DNA of 64,000 bases from Acestrorhynchus altus. Taxonomy: Eukaryota > Chordata > Actinopteri > Characiformes > Acestrorhynchidae. Within the stretch, counting starts at the first letter, position 1, and the number at the start of each line of letters is the position of its first letter. The stretch lies in the NCBI GenBank assembly GCA_034509495.1, contig CM067509.1, forward strand, positions 2,806,671 through 2,870,670, written 5' to 3'. The notes below the pieces were generated by a model. It searched no databases. It was not told where the DNA came from and saw only the letters and a program-made list of their open reading frames with translations. Shown here one piece after another: positions 45,171 to 57,125 of this stretch. The position numbers and the translations under genes were made by a program.

Positions 45171-46765
45171 TCGCATGGATTCACACAAGAGAATAATGCC
45201 AGAAGATTGGACCCTCAGGTTTGATGGTGCTCAACTGGCTACTGAAGAAGCCTGAGGAAACTGTGGTTTCCTGTGAGTACAGCTTGTGCATATGACTTGG
45301 CTAGATCAAAATCTTTGGGAAGTCTAGGATTGAAACAAGGATTGTTTTTCAGAGGATGGAACCTTATGGAATGCAAAGGGTCAAATCCATGAAAATGAAA
45401 AACAGATCAAAGGAAAATGGAGCAATACACAGAAGACCTGTACAAAAAAGGTGTAAATTGCCAAATTCATTGCCAAAAATGAAAGCCACAGGAATTGGCA
45501 ACTCATCAATAGAGATATGTTCTGGATTCCAAGGATGATTCAGTTAAAGTACTGACCAAAGTATGCCAACACATATGGAAAACAGCCCAATGACCTACAA
45601 GCTGGAAGAGGTCAGTCTATGTCCCAATACCAAAGAAAGGATTCAAGAAAGGCAGAAGAACAAGAGACATCACAGAAGAACACTGGATCTTTCGAAAAAG
45701 CCAATGTGTTCAAAAAGGTTAACACGTGTTTCGTAGACTACAGCAAAGCCTTCGACTGCATGGACCGCATACAATTATGGGAATGGGAATGGCAACTGGA
45801 ATGGGAATACCAAGACATCTCATTATTCTAATGCAGAATGTCTACACTGATCAATAAGCTATGGGCAGGATGGAAAATGGACTAACAGAATGGTTCCACA
45901 TTGGCAAAGGAGTTAGACAAGGCTGCATACTATCACCATACCTGTTCAACTTGTATGCAGAACATATAATGAGACAAGCAGAACTGGAGGAAGATGACCA
46001 AGCATCCAGGATTGGTGGAGGAAACATCAAATTTTCATCAAACATTTTTTTTGTTGTTTTTGTTTTTTTTTAAATGTGGTAATGAAAAGTGGTAAAGTGA
46101 GAGCGAAAAGATGAGACTTCAGGACAATATGAAGAAGACTAAAGTCAGGATGACCAGAAACAGTGCCAGCTTTACCATTGACGGAGAAGATGTGGAGATG
46201 ATGGACAGGTTTTGTCTTCTACAAAGCATCCAGCACTCAAGCAATTTGACATAAATTGTTACTCGCCAGGACCAGGATGAAGGAGCTTGAAAATATTTAA
46301 AAATAGAAAGATCAGACAGTGCTTTTGTCTGTGGTTCTGTATGCTTGCTAAAGCTGTACAATGAACAACCAAGAGAGGAGAAATATCTATGCCTTAGGAC
46401 TTTGGTGTTGGAGAAGACTGTGAGTTCCCTGGAAATCAAAGAAGACAAGCAAATGGATCCTGGACCAAATCAAGTCTAACCTCTTGCTGGAAGCCCAGAT
46501 GGGAAGACTGAAGCTCTTACACTTTGCAAACATTATGAGAAGAACCAACTCACTTGGAAAGATCTTCATGCTTGGAAGAGTTGAAGGTAAAAGAGGAAGA
46601 GGAAGACCAGCTACAAGATGGATGGATGCAATTCGAGGAATAATGAACCAATCTTTCCGATGCCTGAAGACCCAAATTAAAGAGAGGACATTCTGGAGGA
46701 ACACTATCCATATGGTTGCCAGGAGTCAGAATTGACTTGGTGTCAATTAATAATTAATAATAATG
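45171..46765 (+). mobile_element. RTE/BovB-like LINE relic
   Basis: Translation reads VNTCFVDYSKAFDCMDRIQLW (45718-45780), reverse transcriptase block with the FVDYxKAFD motif. IGKGVRQGCILSPYLFNLY and AEHIMRQAELEE follow (45903-45990). The YADD catalytic block that should follow is lost in a T-rich insertion at 46030-46070. Then come ALGLWCWRRL (46392-46420), MGRLKLLHFANIMRRTNSL and RGRGRPATRWMDAIRGI (46498-46640), and MVARSQN. The 3' end is a run of TTAATAATTAATAATAA. This block order matches RTE-clade LINEs. Frameshifts abound; the endonuclease is mostly unreadable. Confidence 0.88.
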
Positions 46766-48052
46766 GGCCAGGCATAAGGTGGACTGATAAATACAAGATG
46801 CATTCTGAATGTAGTTATTGTGAGATGCTGACACTCATTGAATGCCTTTCAGCTGAACCACTTTAAGAGGTCAAAACTAGCTGGTAAACATATAATTCCA
46901 TTAGATTCTAATACAGTAGATGCTATGCGAGGATAGAGTCCAACCAAGTACCCATAATCAGAAGAAACAGTTGAGCTTCTAGGTGGTAAATCAAAGTCAG
47001 GTTTTACCAAAAGCATCACTTAACACCGATATAATGTTTTACATACCTTCTTTTTTCATTTGTGACAGAAAGATGGTTCGTTTGCTTTTTTACATTTTAT
47101 CGTTTCTATGAGAAATTTGGAAGGTCTTGGACTCCTAATCATGAGAATACAGGAGGCTAATGGAAACGGTGAAAGATTAGACCATTCTACTGATTAGAGA
47201 AAGAGAGGGAGAGTGAAAGAGGACGAGTAAGGAGAAAGGAGGGCTGGGCCAGGGTGGTGGGGGCTGAATGGAGAATAGAGAGGGAGTAGGAGAAAAGGAG
47301 ACACAGAAAGGGTTGGGTGAAGGATAGCGTTTACCTTTTCTCCTGGAGAGATAATGGGCTCTCTGGGGCGCAATAAAAGTTTCATTCTGTCCCACCTCCT
47401 GGCAGCTAAGAATAATGATGGTAGCGTTCAGGTCGTCGAGGTCGCGAGACTGAAGAGAGCCGCCAGAGAGCGGCCAGATGACGCGCATTTTGACAATGTT
47501 TTTACAACGTCCTTACAAAGCAGGGGTGTAAATACGTCTGCGGAATGACCATTGTGCTTTTGGGCCTTTCCAAAGGATACAGTTTCTACTGCTGGCGCCC
47601 CATTCATCAAATACAGTAAGAGACCACAAACCCCAGGCAATAAATTGTTCTTTATGCTCTTGTTTAGACTCATAGACTCATAGTCACCCCTGATTCTTAT
47701 TCCGCAAACTCAGTTCATGGCTGATGGTCTCTTTGAGGCTTGAACACCATAAACTGAAGCAGAACTTCTGGAGCAGATTCTTAGCTTGCACCACATCCAT
47801 TTGCATCTGCTTCCCAACTGCCCAAGCCACTCAGATAAGAATGAAAAACAAAACTGTCAGCATTTCATTTCAATTCAGTCCAGTACTTTATTGGCACTGA
47901 AACCACCCACAATACATAACATCATAAACCGAAGCAAAGAAAATTCAATTAACACGAGAAATCTGTTGACAGCTTGATTTAGAACTATATAAATAGAAGT
48001 GGTCAGTGTATGGCACCACTCCAAAGAACCTTTTCTCATTCAGTTCCATCTT
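46766..48052. other. Mostly unique sequence
   Basis: 47195-47330 is rich in GA/GGA. 47340-47570 is a repeat-free block (for example CGCAATAAAAGTTTCATTC and GCGCATTTTGACAATG) and a candidate for conserved non-coding DNA. 47868-47945, with TTCAATTCAGTCCAGTACTT and TATTGGCACTG, looks like a reversed retroposon tail. No gene is recognised. Confidence 0.4.
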
Positions 48053-48730
48053 TACAGTCATGTGAAAATAGTAGAACACCCCACGAAAACATTTTTCGTT
48101 AACATATTTAAACATATGAACATTTGATCTTCATTATAACCATACTGGGAGATGGATGTGATATAACTCAACACATTGAAAACTGAAGAAAGTTCTTTTT
48201 TTAAAAGAAACAATTTGCAAAATGTAATTACTAGAAATGAGATTTCCTTGTGAGGATAAGTTGGAACACCGCCACATTTAATACTACTTAATATACCTCA
48301 AATTAGTATCAGGTGCAGCACATCAGGTGCAAATGACTAGCCCATCATTAGACAGGACAGGACCGGACCATGGTGAGATTTAAACAGATTTCTGAGGTCT
48401 TCAGAAAGAATGGTGTAGATGCAGGTGAGTCTGGGAAGGGATTTAAAATGGTCTTAAAACAATCAGAATTTAGTAAAAAAAAAAAAAAAAAACAACAACA
48501 TTAGGACTAGATTAAGTTTGGCCAAAGTTGAATTGTTTGGACACTGTGGGGCAAACCACACAACAGAGCACAAGAACCTCTTAACAATTGAGAAGCATGA
48601 ACATGGACAAGCTGAAACAGAGGTGGACCATGCAACATGACAATGACCCAGAACATTTCAGTAAATACACCAAGCAATGGCTCAAAAAGGAATTCTGGTA
48701 TGACAGAGTCAAAACCTGAATCATAATCCT
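48053..48730 (+). mobile_element. Tc1-like transposon relic with 5' TIR
   Basis: Starts TACAGTCATGTGAAAATAGT and AGAACACCCC, the terminus of a fish Tc1 family. The leader follows: AACATATTTAAACATATGAA, TTGATCTTCATTATAACCAT, CTGGGAGATGGATGTGATAT and ATACCTCAAATTAGTATCAG. Degraded coding sequence (48370-48470) gives FKQISEVFRKNGVDAGESG. It then jumps to QNDNDPKHTSKYT-like sequence (48640-48690 in shifted frame; GACAATGACCCAGAACATTTC) before the DLNP block (CCTGAATCATAATCCTAATG). The centre is deleted and the right TIR is not recognised. Confidence 0.85.
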
Positions 48731-49147
48731 AATGAGGTGATGTCTACATTAGGTTATTTCAGGTGGAAATGCAGTTTGGTATGAATAATTACTGTTTAAA
48801 GTGTTAAACAGTAATTAAGTAGTGTTAAGTAGTGTTAAAATAATAATATTATAATAGTTCTACAAGCTAAACAAAAATTACATGCTTCATTCTGTGAATT
48901 TAACACTAAATGGTTCTTATTTATGATGGAAAGCACCTGGTAAATGATAATTTAAAGAACATTTTAACTGTTAAACAACAGTTTAATAGTTGGTATAATT
49001 AAAAGAATAATAAAAAATTCAGTACTATATGACAATGTTTCTCAACCCTGGTCTGCATAGAGCTTTTCTTGCTTTCCTAAAAATTGCAGCAGATAGTTCT
49101 TTAGAGAATTGTTTTAAATGACAGGTTTTTTTTGGGTTTTTTTTTTT
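48731..49147. other. AT-rich spacer
   Basis: 48795-48845 has short GTGTTAAACAGTAATTAAGTAG-like imperfect repetition. No feature can be named. Confidence 0.4.
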
Positions 49148-49453
49148 GGGGTGGACTGGTGATGCAGCAGGTAATGTGTGGGCTGCAATAGCTCCAGGGG
49201 CCTGGGGTTGTGTGTTTGATCTTTGCTCCGGTCTCTGTCTGCAAGGAGGTTGGTGCAGTTCCTCAAGGTACTGTGGTTTCCACCCATCTCCCAAAAACAA
49301 ACACGGTAGACGCTTGACTGCCTGTAGGCATTCATTTGTGAGGGATTGTGTGTGCACACTTTCCAGGTTCATTTTTACATGCAGCGATACTAGATATGCT
49401 CCAGCCCTGCTCTAACCCTGACCAGGGTTGATAAAAAGATTAATGGATGAATG
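49148..49453 (+). mobile_element. tRNA-derived SINE, near full length
   Basis: The head TGGACTGGTGATGCAGCAGG serves as A-box and GTGTGTTTGATCTTTGCTCC as a decayed B-box, the two parts of a tRNA-like polymerase III promoter. The body continues CTGTCTGCAAGGAGGTTGG, TGTGGTTTCCACCCATCTCC and CAAAAACAAACACGG. The end has ACCCTGACCAGGGTTGATAA and the tail TTAATGGATGAATG. Copies or parts of this family are at 23172, 33175 and 37240. It is preceded by T-runs (49127-49147). Confidence 0.88.
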
Positions 49454-49624
49454 CAAAACCTTTTGTGGAATTGTATTAGAGCAACATACAGCCCGCAAAT
49501 TACATCAGTAAAATATCTGCCCTGCTAGATCCGTCATATGTAAGCGATATTATTGTGAAATGTAATCCTTTAAGAACAACAACAGCTGAGCCACCAAGAA
49601 GTAAACCACTCGTTCTCATAGTAC
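49454..49624. other. Short spacer
   Basis: Nothing recognised. Confidence 0.4.
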
Positions 49625-50042
49625 AGTGTCAGCCTGAATCCTGTAGAGCATAAAAATTGCTTATCCCCAGCATGAGAACTGAGTGTCACCATGCACAATG
49701 CCAAGTGGAACATCTTCATTGTAATTTTTGCTTTGGTGGATACCAGGAGAACACAATGTACTAGATTCCCTAGATCCAACACTAATGTTTTGGAGCAGTC
49801 TCTTACATCCAGTGGAAGATTAATGTTACAGCATTGATTGCATTCAGCAACAAGAGCATTAGGGAGGTAAGGATGTTGGATGATCACCGCCCCACCCCAC
49901 CCAACAACTTCCCAAATCATCCCAAAAGCCTTGGATGGACCACTATCATTTCAGAGAACACTGTTCCACTGTAATGGGTGCAACTTAAAGTAGATGAATG
50001 CATTCATTGGAAGGGGTTTCCATAGATATTTGGACACGGTGA
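49625..50042 (-). mobile_element. Tc1-like (CACTATAT-terminus family) fragment
   Basis: CAGCAACAAGAGCATTAGGG, AGGTAAGGATGTTGGATGAT, CACCGCCCCACCCCACCC and CAGAGAACACTGTTCCACTG match 25645-25960 in order. It ends near ATAGATATTTGGACACGGTG. The GTCACCATGCACAATGCC block at 49685-49703 belongs to the opposite sense of the transposase gene, so this copy is rearranged. There is no open transposase frame. Confidence 0.65.
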
Positions 50043-50044
50043 GT

Positions 50045-50468
50045 GTGGTATTAATAGGTTTTGTGGTATTTCAGAGGTTTTGTGGTGTTTCAGAAGTTCT
50101 ATGGTATTTTAGGGGGGGTTTTGTGGTAATTCAGAAGTTATGTTGTATTTTGGGTGCTTTTGGGGTATTTCAGAGGATTTGTGGTGTTTCAGTTCTATGG
50201 TATTTTGGGGGGGTTGTGGTATTTCAGAGGTGTTGTGGTGTTTCAGTGTTTCAGTGGTATTTTTAGAGGTTTTGTGGTGTTTCGGAAGTTATATGGTATT
50301 TTGGGGGGTGGTATTTTTAGAGGTTTTGTGGTGTTTCAGAAGTTTTATGGTATTGCGGGGGGTTTTGTGGTATTTCAGAAGTTCTGTTGTATTTTGGGGG
50401 GTTTTGGGTATTTCAGAGGTCTTTTTGTGGTGTTTCAGACTTTGGTGTTTCAGGAGGTTCTGTGGCGT
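50045..50468. repeat. G/T-rich minisatellite (TTTTGTGGTGTTTCAGAAGT units)
   Basis: Units read AGGTTTTGTGGTGTTTCAG, AAGTTCTATGGTATTTTGG, then GGGGGG, repeating about every 35-40 bases for about eleven units. The plus strand is nearly free of C except in TTTCAG. Runs of 4-7 G occur in most units, so four-stranded G structures are possible on this strand. All three plus-strand frames run open through it because units lack stops; these are not genes. Confidence 0.95.
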
Positions 50469-51244
50469 TAGTTCAGATTTGTTCTTTCTTTCCTCCAGTA
50501 TTCATCTGAAATAATCTAGCTGACACTTAAAAACATCATCTTCAAAACGTGCATAGTTTTAAATCTGCTGCCTAAATTTGTTCAAGACATTAGAGTTACC
50601 TTATACGGCAGTCAAGCCTAATCAACTGAGAGTGCCAATCATGCCTAAGGGTAGTACAAATCTCACCCCAATAGAAAACTTCGCTGAGTCTCAAAGGAGC
50701 TGTCCCCCATCATTTTCATTCATTTCACTCACATTTCAGATCTAGCTCCAACACAGAGGGCCTTGAGGATTTATCTTTTTTCAAGCACTTATTATATAAT
50801 TTCAAGGCCAGCTACAGCGAGGAACACGCAGACGTGTCTGAAAGCTGTGTGTCATCTGAGCATCAAAAAGAAAAAACGAGGCCATGGGACCGTTTGTTTG
50901 TTGGTCGGCGAGCGGGCATGCTGTGAAAAGACAGATTTCTTGAGAGGCGAGCCTTATTCCACATTCTCTTACACCAGTCCCTGACTGAGTGACCGCACAA
51001 GTGAAAGACATGGTGACATTATGTAACACTATGTGCAACATTATGTAAGCACAAATTCATATAATAAAGACAGAAACGTCACCGATAATGTATTAAAATA
51101 TTAAAATAATGTAGAAAAATTTAAAATGAAAGAGAAGTGAAAAATGTGACAGATGCTCTGTAGCAGAATTATGTGCGTGGGATGTAGATGGTGTTTTCCC
51201 TTTTGTACTGTAAGAAATACAACCCCGCTCTCTCTCCCTCTCAT
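50469..51244. other. No gene recognised
   Basis: 50580-51010 is repeat-free and of even composition. Frames here are short and without motifs. Confidence 0.4.
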
Positions 51245-51245
51245 A

Positions 51246-51333
<88 letters not shown>
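51245..51333. repeat. (TA)n-(GT)n compound microsatellite
   Basis: About 55 bases of TA, then CAG, then about 31 bases of GT. Confidence 0.97.
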
Positions 51334-51336
<3 letters not shown>

Positions 51337-52489
51337 GCTGTAAATCAACTTCACACTGTAAAGTATAAACACTTTGATTCATGTTCTAAAGGGAGGACCT
51401 CTTCACAGCTGCTGTGGCTGAGTAATATCCATAATAACCAGTACCGGATCCATTCAACTATGCATGGATCAGCCCTGATCCTGTTACATGGACATCGGGA
51501 CACCACTTAATCAAGCTAGTTATGTCTCCTCGAAAGTTCAGACAGAAACAAAAACAGAAGAAACAGAACTCCCTATAACAGAACCAGAACTTAGTGAGAT
51601 GGAGTAATTATTGCTTCTGGTCTTGTTTTCACAATATTCAGGCCATTACTCTATAAAATGAACCGCAAACGACCTGTACCACGTCATTAAGGTGGGTCAG
51701 ATACTTGACATGTTCACATATGCACAGATTCAGCAGCCTGAGCCCCACTTGAAACAACACAGTTGTTCAAACGAAAAAGGCAATAGAAATGTGTTTAAAA
51801 TTCACCTTTTTTTTGTGTAAACTTAAAAGAATACAAAAACTAGGCCATTTCCTCCCTCAAAAAAGTTGTCCTTTGGATAAAAGGATAGAGATTCAGCTTC
51901 ATTCCTGAACATGCAGTACAAGGGTGGTTTGACCATCAAAAATATCAGGGTGTAATTTTATTGTCACAAAAGGGGGCTTATAACTTTCCTCCTTCACGCT
52001 CTGCTTTTGCCTCAAGGTGAAGAAATGTCCCCGAAAAATGAGTGTGCCCTAAGGGTCAGCTTGTAAGTGCATACATGGCTATTCCGGACTGTGTGCAATG
52101 ATTGCCTATTGCGCTGTCAGAATTCCAGCAAGAGTTCAGCAGCTATCGATTTCCTCATGGCACACACTACTAAGGTGCAATCAGCCCTCTGTGCCTCCTG
52201 ACTTGCATTGCCTCCTTTGGTCAAAATGAGAAGATAGACTTGCACAATATATTTGGTTTGTAGGGATTTTCATACAAAACATGTCCATCGAAACTACAGA
52301 CAAATGCAAATGAGTCTCCCATTTGTGGTCATTTTACTTTAGAGCTGTTTGATTCCTATCAACAACACTGAGAACTATTCTGAGCCAATTGTGTGGGTTT
52401 CTCTAGAATGAAGCATTTCAACCCTAAACACTCCAAAAATGTTTAACTCATCCAAAAACAAGTCTGAAAAGCAGTGGAATTCCTTTAAT
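51334..52489. other. No gene recognised
   Basis: Unassigned sequence; no tandem repeats or readable domains. The part nearest 52430 may belong to the Tc1 relic that follows. Confidence 0.4.
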
Positions 52490-52779
52490 CCAGGTTCTGT
52501 TTGGGATCTAACGATGGTCAGGATAATGCTGCCCTACACACAGCATGTGTTTCCCAAGGAAGCCCTTCGCCAGTTTGCAAATCCTTGGCCTACCTGGTTG
52601 CCAGGTTTATCACCAATCAAGCATTTATGGGACTAGCTGGAAGGCCAGCCTCAGCAAACTATGAGTGTGCATGACCTACAAGCCCAGTTGCAACATCTGT
52701 GGAACCTGTATGCCACCATGCTCATCTTGTATCCTGCTAGTGGGTGTCGTTTTAAACACAAGTTATATGACGGTCTATC
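52490..52779 (+). mobile_element. Tc1-like transposase C-terminal relic
   Basis: Translation reads YTQHVFPKEALRQFANPW, then PTWLPGLSPIKHLWD (52527-52634), the block between the second catalytic Asp and catalytic Glu, where functional copies read P.LSPDLNPIEHLWD. It continues LEGQPQQTMSVHDLQAQLQ (52638-52695) and HLWN. The S-P-I in place of the D-L-N-P-I motif and the in-frame stop after WD show decay. A solo LTR has inserted into its 3' side at 52780. Confidence 0.82.
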
Positions 52780-53071
52780 TGTCACAATACAGGGTGCTGA
52801 ACAAAGGTACGCTGTGGTTTTATTGACATGTACACACGATACTAGACAACAAGGTCACAAAATTACATACAACAAAGCAGGTAACATACCAGACTCACAA
52901 GGACGGACTGAAACAGAAGAGCTTAAATAACAGGATGTTTTACAGACACCTGGACATGATTACCACAGAGATACAGCTGGGAATGGACGGAGACAGGACA
53001 CTGCTCAGAAGCACAGTGGAGACAAACATAACAAGGACAAGACCAGAGAGGGAAATGACAGATGTGTGACA
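52780..53071 (-). mobile_element. Solo LTR, 292 bp
   Basis: It begins TGTCACA and ends TGTGACA, a short inverted repeat with the TG...CA ends of retroviral-type LTRs. The flanks are CTATC (52775-52779) and CTACC (53072-53076), a 5-base target duplication with one change. On the minus strand a TTATTTAAG box at about 52931-52923 is followed by AATAAA at about 52820, giving a promoter and poly(A) layout for the minus orientation. There is no internal coding region, so it arose by LTR-LTR recombination. Probably a Ty3/gypsy-type family. Confidence 0.88.
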
Positions 53072-56000
53072 CTACCTTTTTTTATTATTTTATATATTTA
53101 AAAAAGCTTTTTATAACCAATATTTTTAGATGCAGTAGTACTTCCTGCAGCTTAATACATTGATTTAGAGAATAAAAGTCCTTTTATTGTCATGCACAAT
53201 GTTTTGTTTTGTGTTTTATTTTTTACCACTATTTCATCTGTATCATCATCATCTTTACATATAAAACTCAGAAGACATACAGTATATAGGTTCACTATTG
53301 ATCGATCAATAAAATGTTGACAAAATGAATATATTTATGCAGCCATTGTGATGTCTAGTCCTGATAACCTCCACAAAAACAATGTGAATCCTGTGTTTCT
53401 CTACCACGAACCATTATATAATAAAACCTTCTGCATGTCTAAGTACATCCCAGCAACTTAATTATTCAGAGAATTATAAAAATCAGTAGAATCCCCTTGT
53501 CTTCCATAGCAGCAAGTAAACGGTGCTAAATCCAGTTTTTCTTAATGTGCCGGTGGCAGGAAGTGGCAGATAACAATATATGACAGAAATGCCAAAATCT
53601 AATGAACCATTTTAGAGTTTTGTATCAATAGAATATTGCCAAGTAGGTTTGGAATAGTGCTTTTCCTCACAGGCTTCCTTTCACCTGAAGCTAATTAGAC
53701 ACACATCTTACACCTCTCAGTTACAAAATCTATTTGATCTCTTCTGCTACGTAATGCTAATCATGGCTAATAATGCATACAGAAGCTAGCGGGGGCCCAC
53801 GTAGCCAGACTCTGTTTGCTAACTGTCTACTAGCTTTCATACACTATAAGCAGCGGTAGCATTCCGCCTGTGGTGTCTTTCAAGCAGGAGATACGCAGGA
53901 CCGTTTGATCCGTGCTTTAGGTCAGGCCTAAAACGATGGTTGTTGGATTTATGAGGCTCGCAATTCGCATGCTGCAAGCAGCATAGTTAGAATGATTACT
54001 GCTTTTGTGGGATCATCTGTTGCCGTGATACTGTCTAATTAACCTATTTCCAGCCAGCCATGCGCATTTATAGCCTTAATGAGCACTCCCGACGTCAATG
54101 GAGGAAAAATCATCGACAGAGCCCAGTCCCCAGTGGCCTGATTTAACAGATATAGGAGGGTTATGTTTCATGCTCATGGGCTGCGAAAGAAAGGGAAGAG
54201 GACAGCTAATGAGGAAATTTGGCCATTTCACAGCCACCTTTGTCTTGTTATGCTGTCTCAAATGCACACAATTATTGTAGCTGAAAATGTGTCCCTAAGG
54301 CTATAACCGAGATTGTTTTACTTCGTGGAGGCAGAAGAAAGTAAGACACCGGCACTTGAATAGGCTGTGAAACAAGCTGAGACAAAGCAGCCCAATAAAG
54401 CAGGCAAAGCATTAGTCACGTTTTGACCACTCATCTACAGCCACCGGTATAGCTGATGAACTAATATAGGTTTCTTTGGCTGCTCTAGAAACCCAAACTG
54501 CTTAAATGAATCTCCTCAGCCGCAGTGTTTCTGGGAGTTTCTCTGAGTTTTCCCATTTGTATTTTTAATGCTGTATTGATTAAACCCTAATGTGCCATTT
54601 TAATGAGAGCGGATATGTAAGAGAAGCATTTCATAGAAAAGCCAATTCTGCCATTTCATGCAAGAGCTAGTTTAGCCAGAGAAGAGGCCTACTAGCAGAA
54701 AGAATTCCCCTTAAAAGTCAGTTCAGGGGAAAATGGGGGGAAAAAAGCAATCTATATTTGCCAGCACCCACAATATTATCTCATATTAATGTCAGCTCCT
54801 AGAGATTTCAGTTTGATACCCAACCCCGGAGTTGTCAACATCGCAGGCATAGATGAGTTGTCAACATCTCTGCTCGTGAAATAAAATGAGATTGCTGCCG
54901 CACTGCCCGGAAAATTGTGATTCTCACAAGTGGGCTTGAAATCCTTTTGTGAAACAGTAAGCCACTGGCAAAAATAATGGACCACAGTAAATATGTGTGA
55001 TTGTGACAGTCCAGTTAAAGGGGCACTATAGCCAACAGGATCAAATCGTCTGTAAACAGACCTGCTCACTTCATGTAGCGGCACTTGTGCAGTGTTTAGA
55101 GTGAGAAAAGGAGGAAAGATCTTTCTGATGATGGATCTTGAAGGTGGGAAGGGTTTTAGGACAAAAATGCATGTGCTTTAAATGACATGGCAACCGAGAT
55201 ATTAAATGCCTTGAATGACTTCAGTGCCTCCTTAACAAATATTTACTGTCAGAGAACAAAAACCTTACACCTATAAAACATGACCTTTATAAAAAAAAAA
55301 GAAGAAAAAACACCATTAAAGGTCAACACCAGTGGAAATTTAGCACCGCCTACTTTTTCTGTGATCTTTGGGGATCTGGCAGAGTGGCTGCTGGTCATTG
55401 TGACATCATGATATTCTTCTGAAGTGATTTTTGCAATGTACTGATTTAACGGTTTGATTTGGGATAGTAGGACTTTCTCTAGTGAGTTTGGATGTGCATA
55501 CAGAGTCATAAACATAATCATGTCTGTTACGAAACTGATTTGGGGTTTTGTAATTCACCTTTTTTTTTCAGATGTTTAGGTTCTGCTGGATGTTCTTTTC
55601 CATGTTTGACAGTATTCCACTCTTATTATTCAACATTCTTTGGCGCAAATTTTTTCATCAACTAGGATCATTTATGGAAGCCTGTGTTTGTCAACCAATA
55701 AAACCTACATTTAGAAACCCTTTTTTCTCCCAATCATCCACAAACCATTTGTCCTGCACTCTAATATTTTTAGTTAAAGTAATTTGGTTTCAGGTTCCTT
55801 TAATCTGATCTGTTAGAAATGACAGATTCTCACAGAATAACATAGCCTTAGCAGCAGTTGCATGATATCACATTCCGTTACGGTTTATTAATTTATATCA
55901 TAACGTACCGTCACAGTATTGCATTTATTATTCCTTCCATTAATTAAAGCATTATTCAGATTCAATGAGGGGGAAAAGTCTCATAAATGATAAAATATCC

Positions 56001-56559
56001 TGTGTTTCAGTTTACTTTGGCATTTGGTTCTGCTTCATTGGTGTCTTTTGTCCTTTAAATATGAATATTTTCAAGTGTGCTCAGGAACTGGTACAGAGAG
56101 CATTACGCCATCGTCTTATGTTGAAAAGATTGGGTTTTACTGGTAATAGGTTTTACAGGACATTGACCAGCAGCTTATTTATGCAGACTTCACAACTATG
56201 GACAACATAGTTAGAATATATTTCATAAACACTGAGCAAAATGAGGAATTTAATTTATTGATAATTATATTTAGATCATATATAATTATGAATATTATAC
56301 ATTTATATGTAAATATGAACATACAACTCATGTAGGCTTGGTCAATGAGTGGAATTAGACATGGTTAATATATAGTTGGTAACCGTTTTCTCAGGTGGCT
56401 CCACTTATATTAGCTGGATCATCTAAACCTTTACCTGCTTTCTTTTTGAATCAGGTTAAATTTTGATTTGATGTCATACATACCGAACTTGTGCTGTATG
56501 CAGTAGTTTTATTTCTGTCTCATATTCTCTTATTAATGTATCTCACAATATTAGAATAT
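53072..56559. other. Mostly unique sequence
   Basis: No repeats are recognised except an A-run near 55290 and AT-rich stretches at 55850-56300 and 56500-56560. A 102-codon minus frame at 54776-55084 and frames at 55572-55808 have no domain. 53690-54690 is listed separately. Confidence 0.45.
53690..54690. promoter_or_regulatory. Candidate conserved non-coding cluster
   Basis: A repeat-free kilobase. It contains TAATGCTAATCATGGCTAAT, ATTCGCATGCTGCAAGC, CTGTCTAATTAACC, TAATGAGCACTCCCG, AATGAGGAAATTTGGCC and GTATTGATTAAACCC. TAAT and ATTA cores are frequent and there are no long frames. This texture is seen in enhancer clusters in gene deserts beside developmental genes. The inference needs an alignment to other fishes. 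Confidence 0.3.
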
Positions 56560-57125
56560 CATTACAATGATTTTTTTTTTTCAGAATTTAATTAAAATAA
56601 ATATTTCAAGCCTTTTTGCTGAACATTTGAACAGTGTGGCTTATAACTAAAAAAAAATAAAAAGAAATGGGGGAGAAAGCTGATCTGCTGGCCTCAGAAT
56701 GTTCCAGGAAATGAGCTACAACTGCAGCATTATTAATACCAAGCTCCTCCTGAGCAGAGACAGTGTCAGAAATGTCTTATCTGGAGGAGAAAAAAGAACT
56801 GAAAGGCAATTCTGCAATCATTTGGAAATCAAGAATCCTAGCATCTCAAGCTCCTGGAGACTGGAGGAAGAGTGAAGAGGTCCAGAATCAAAGGTATTTG
56901 AAGTCCAATGTGAATTTTTCACAGTTTGAGGTGGTTTAGATCCATTGGGTTTTATCAAGTCCAGAGTCAACTCAGTGTTGACCAGAAGATATTAGAACAC
57001 TTCCATCTGCTGACAAGCTTTATGGAGATGCCGATTTCACTTTCCAGGAGGACTCAGCGCCTGACCGCAGTGTCTGCTGGAAAAGAGCCCTTTTCTGGTA
57101 CTATTTACAACCCTTTTAGGCCATG
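56560..57125 (+). mobile_element. Tc1-like transposon relic (same family as 32285)
   Basis: CAGGAAATGAGCTACAACTG, CCAAGCTCCTCCTGAGCAG and GACAGTGTCAGAAATGTC align with 32540-32610. Beyond them ITFGNQE-like codons and SWRLEEE (56820-56870), then SIGFYQVQSQLS (56940-56980) and KILEHFHLL (56985-57010). Codons for LYGDADFTFQED (57020-57055) carry the region of the second catalytic Asp, shifted to another frame. Missing parts differ from the other copy, so each was inactivated separately. Confidence 0.83.

Noticed and set aside
50140..50514. 124-codon frame rich in Phe, Gly and Val, resembling a repeat protein
   Set aside because: It is a translation of the minisatellite; all three plus frames are open for the same reason.
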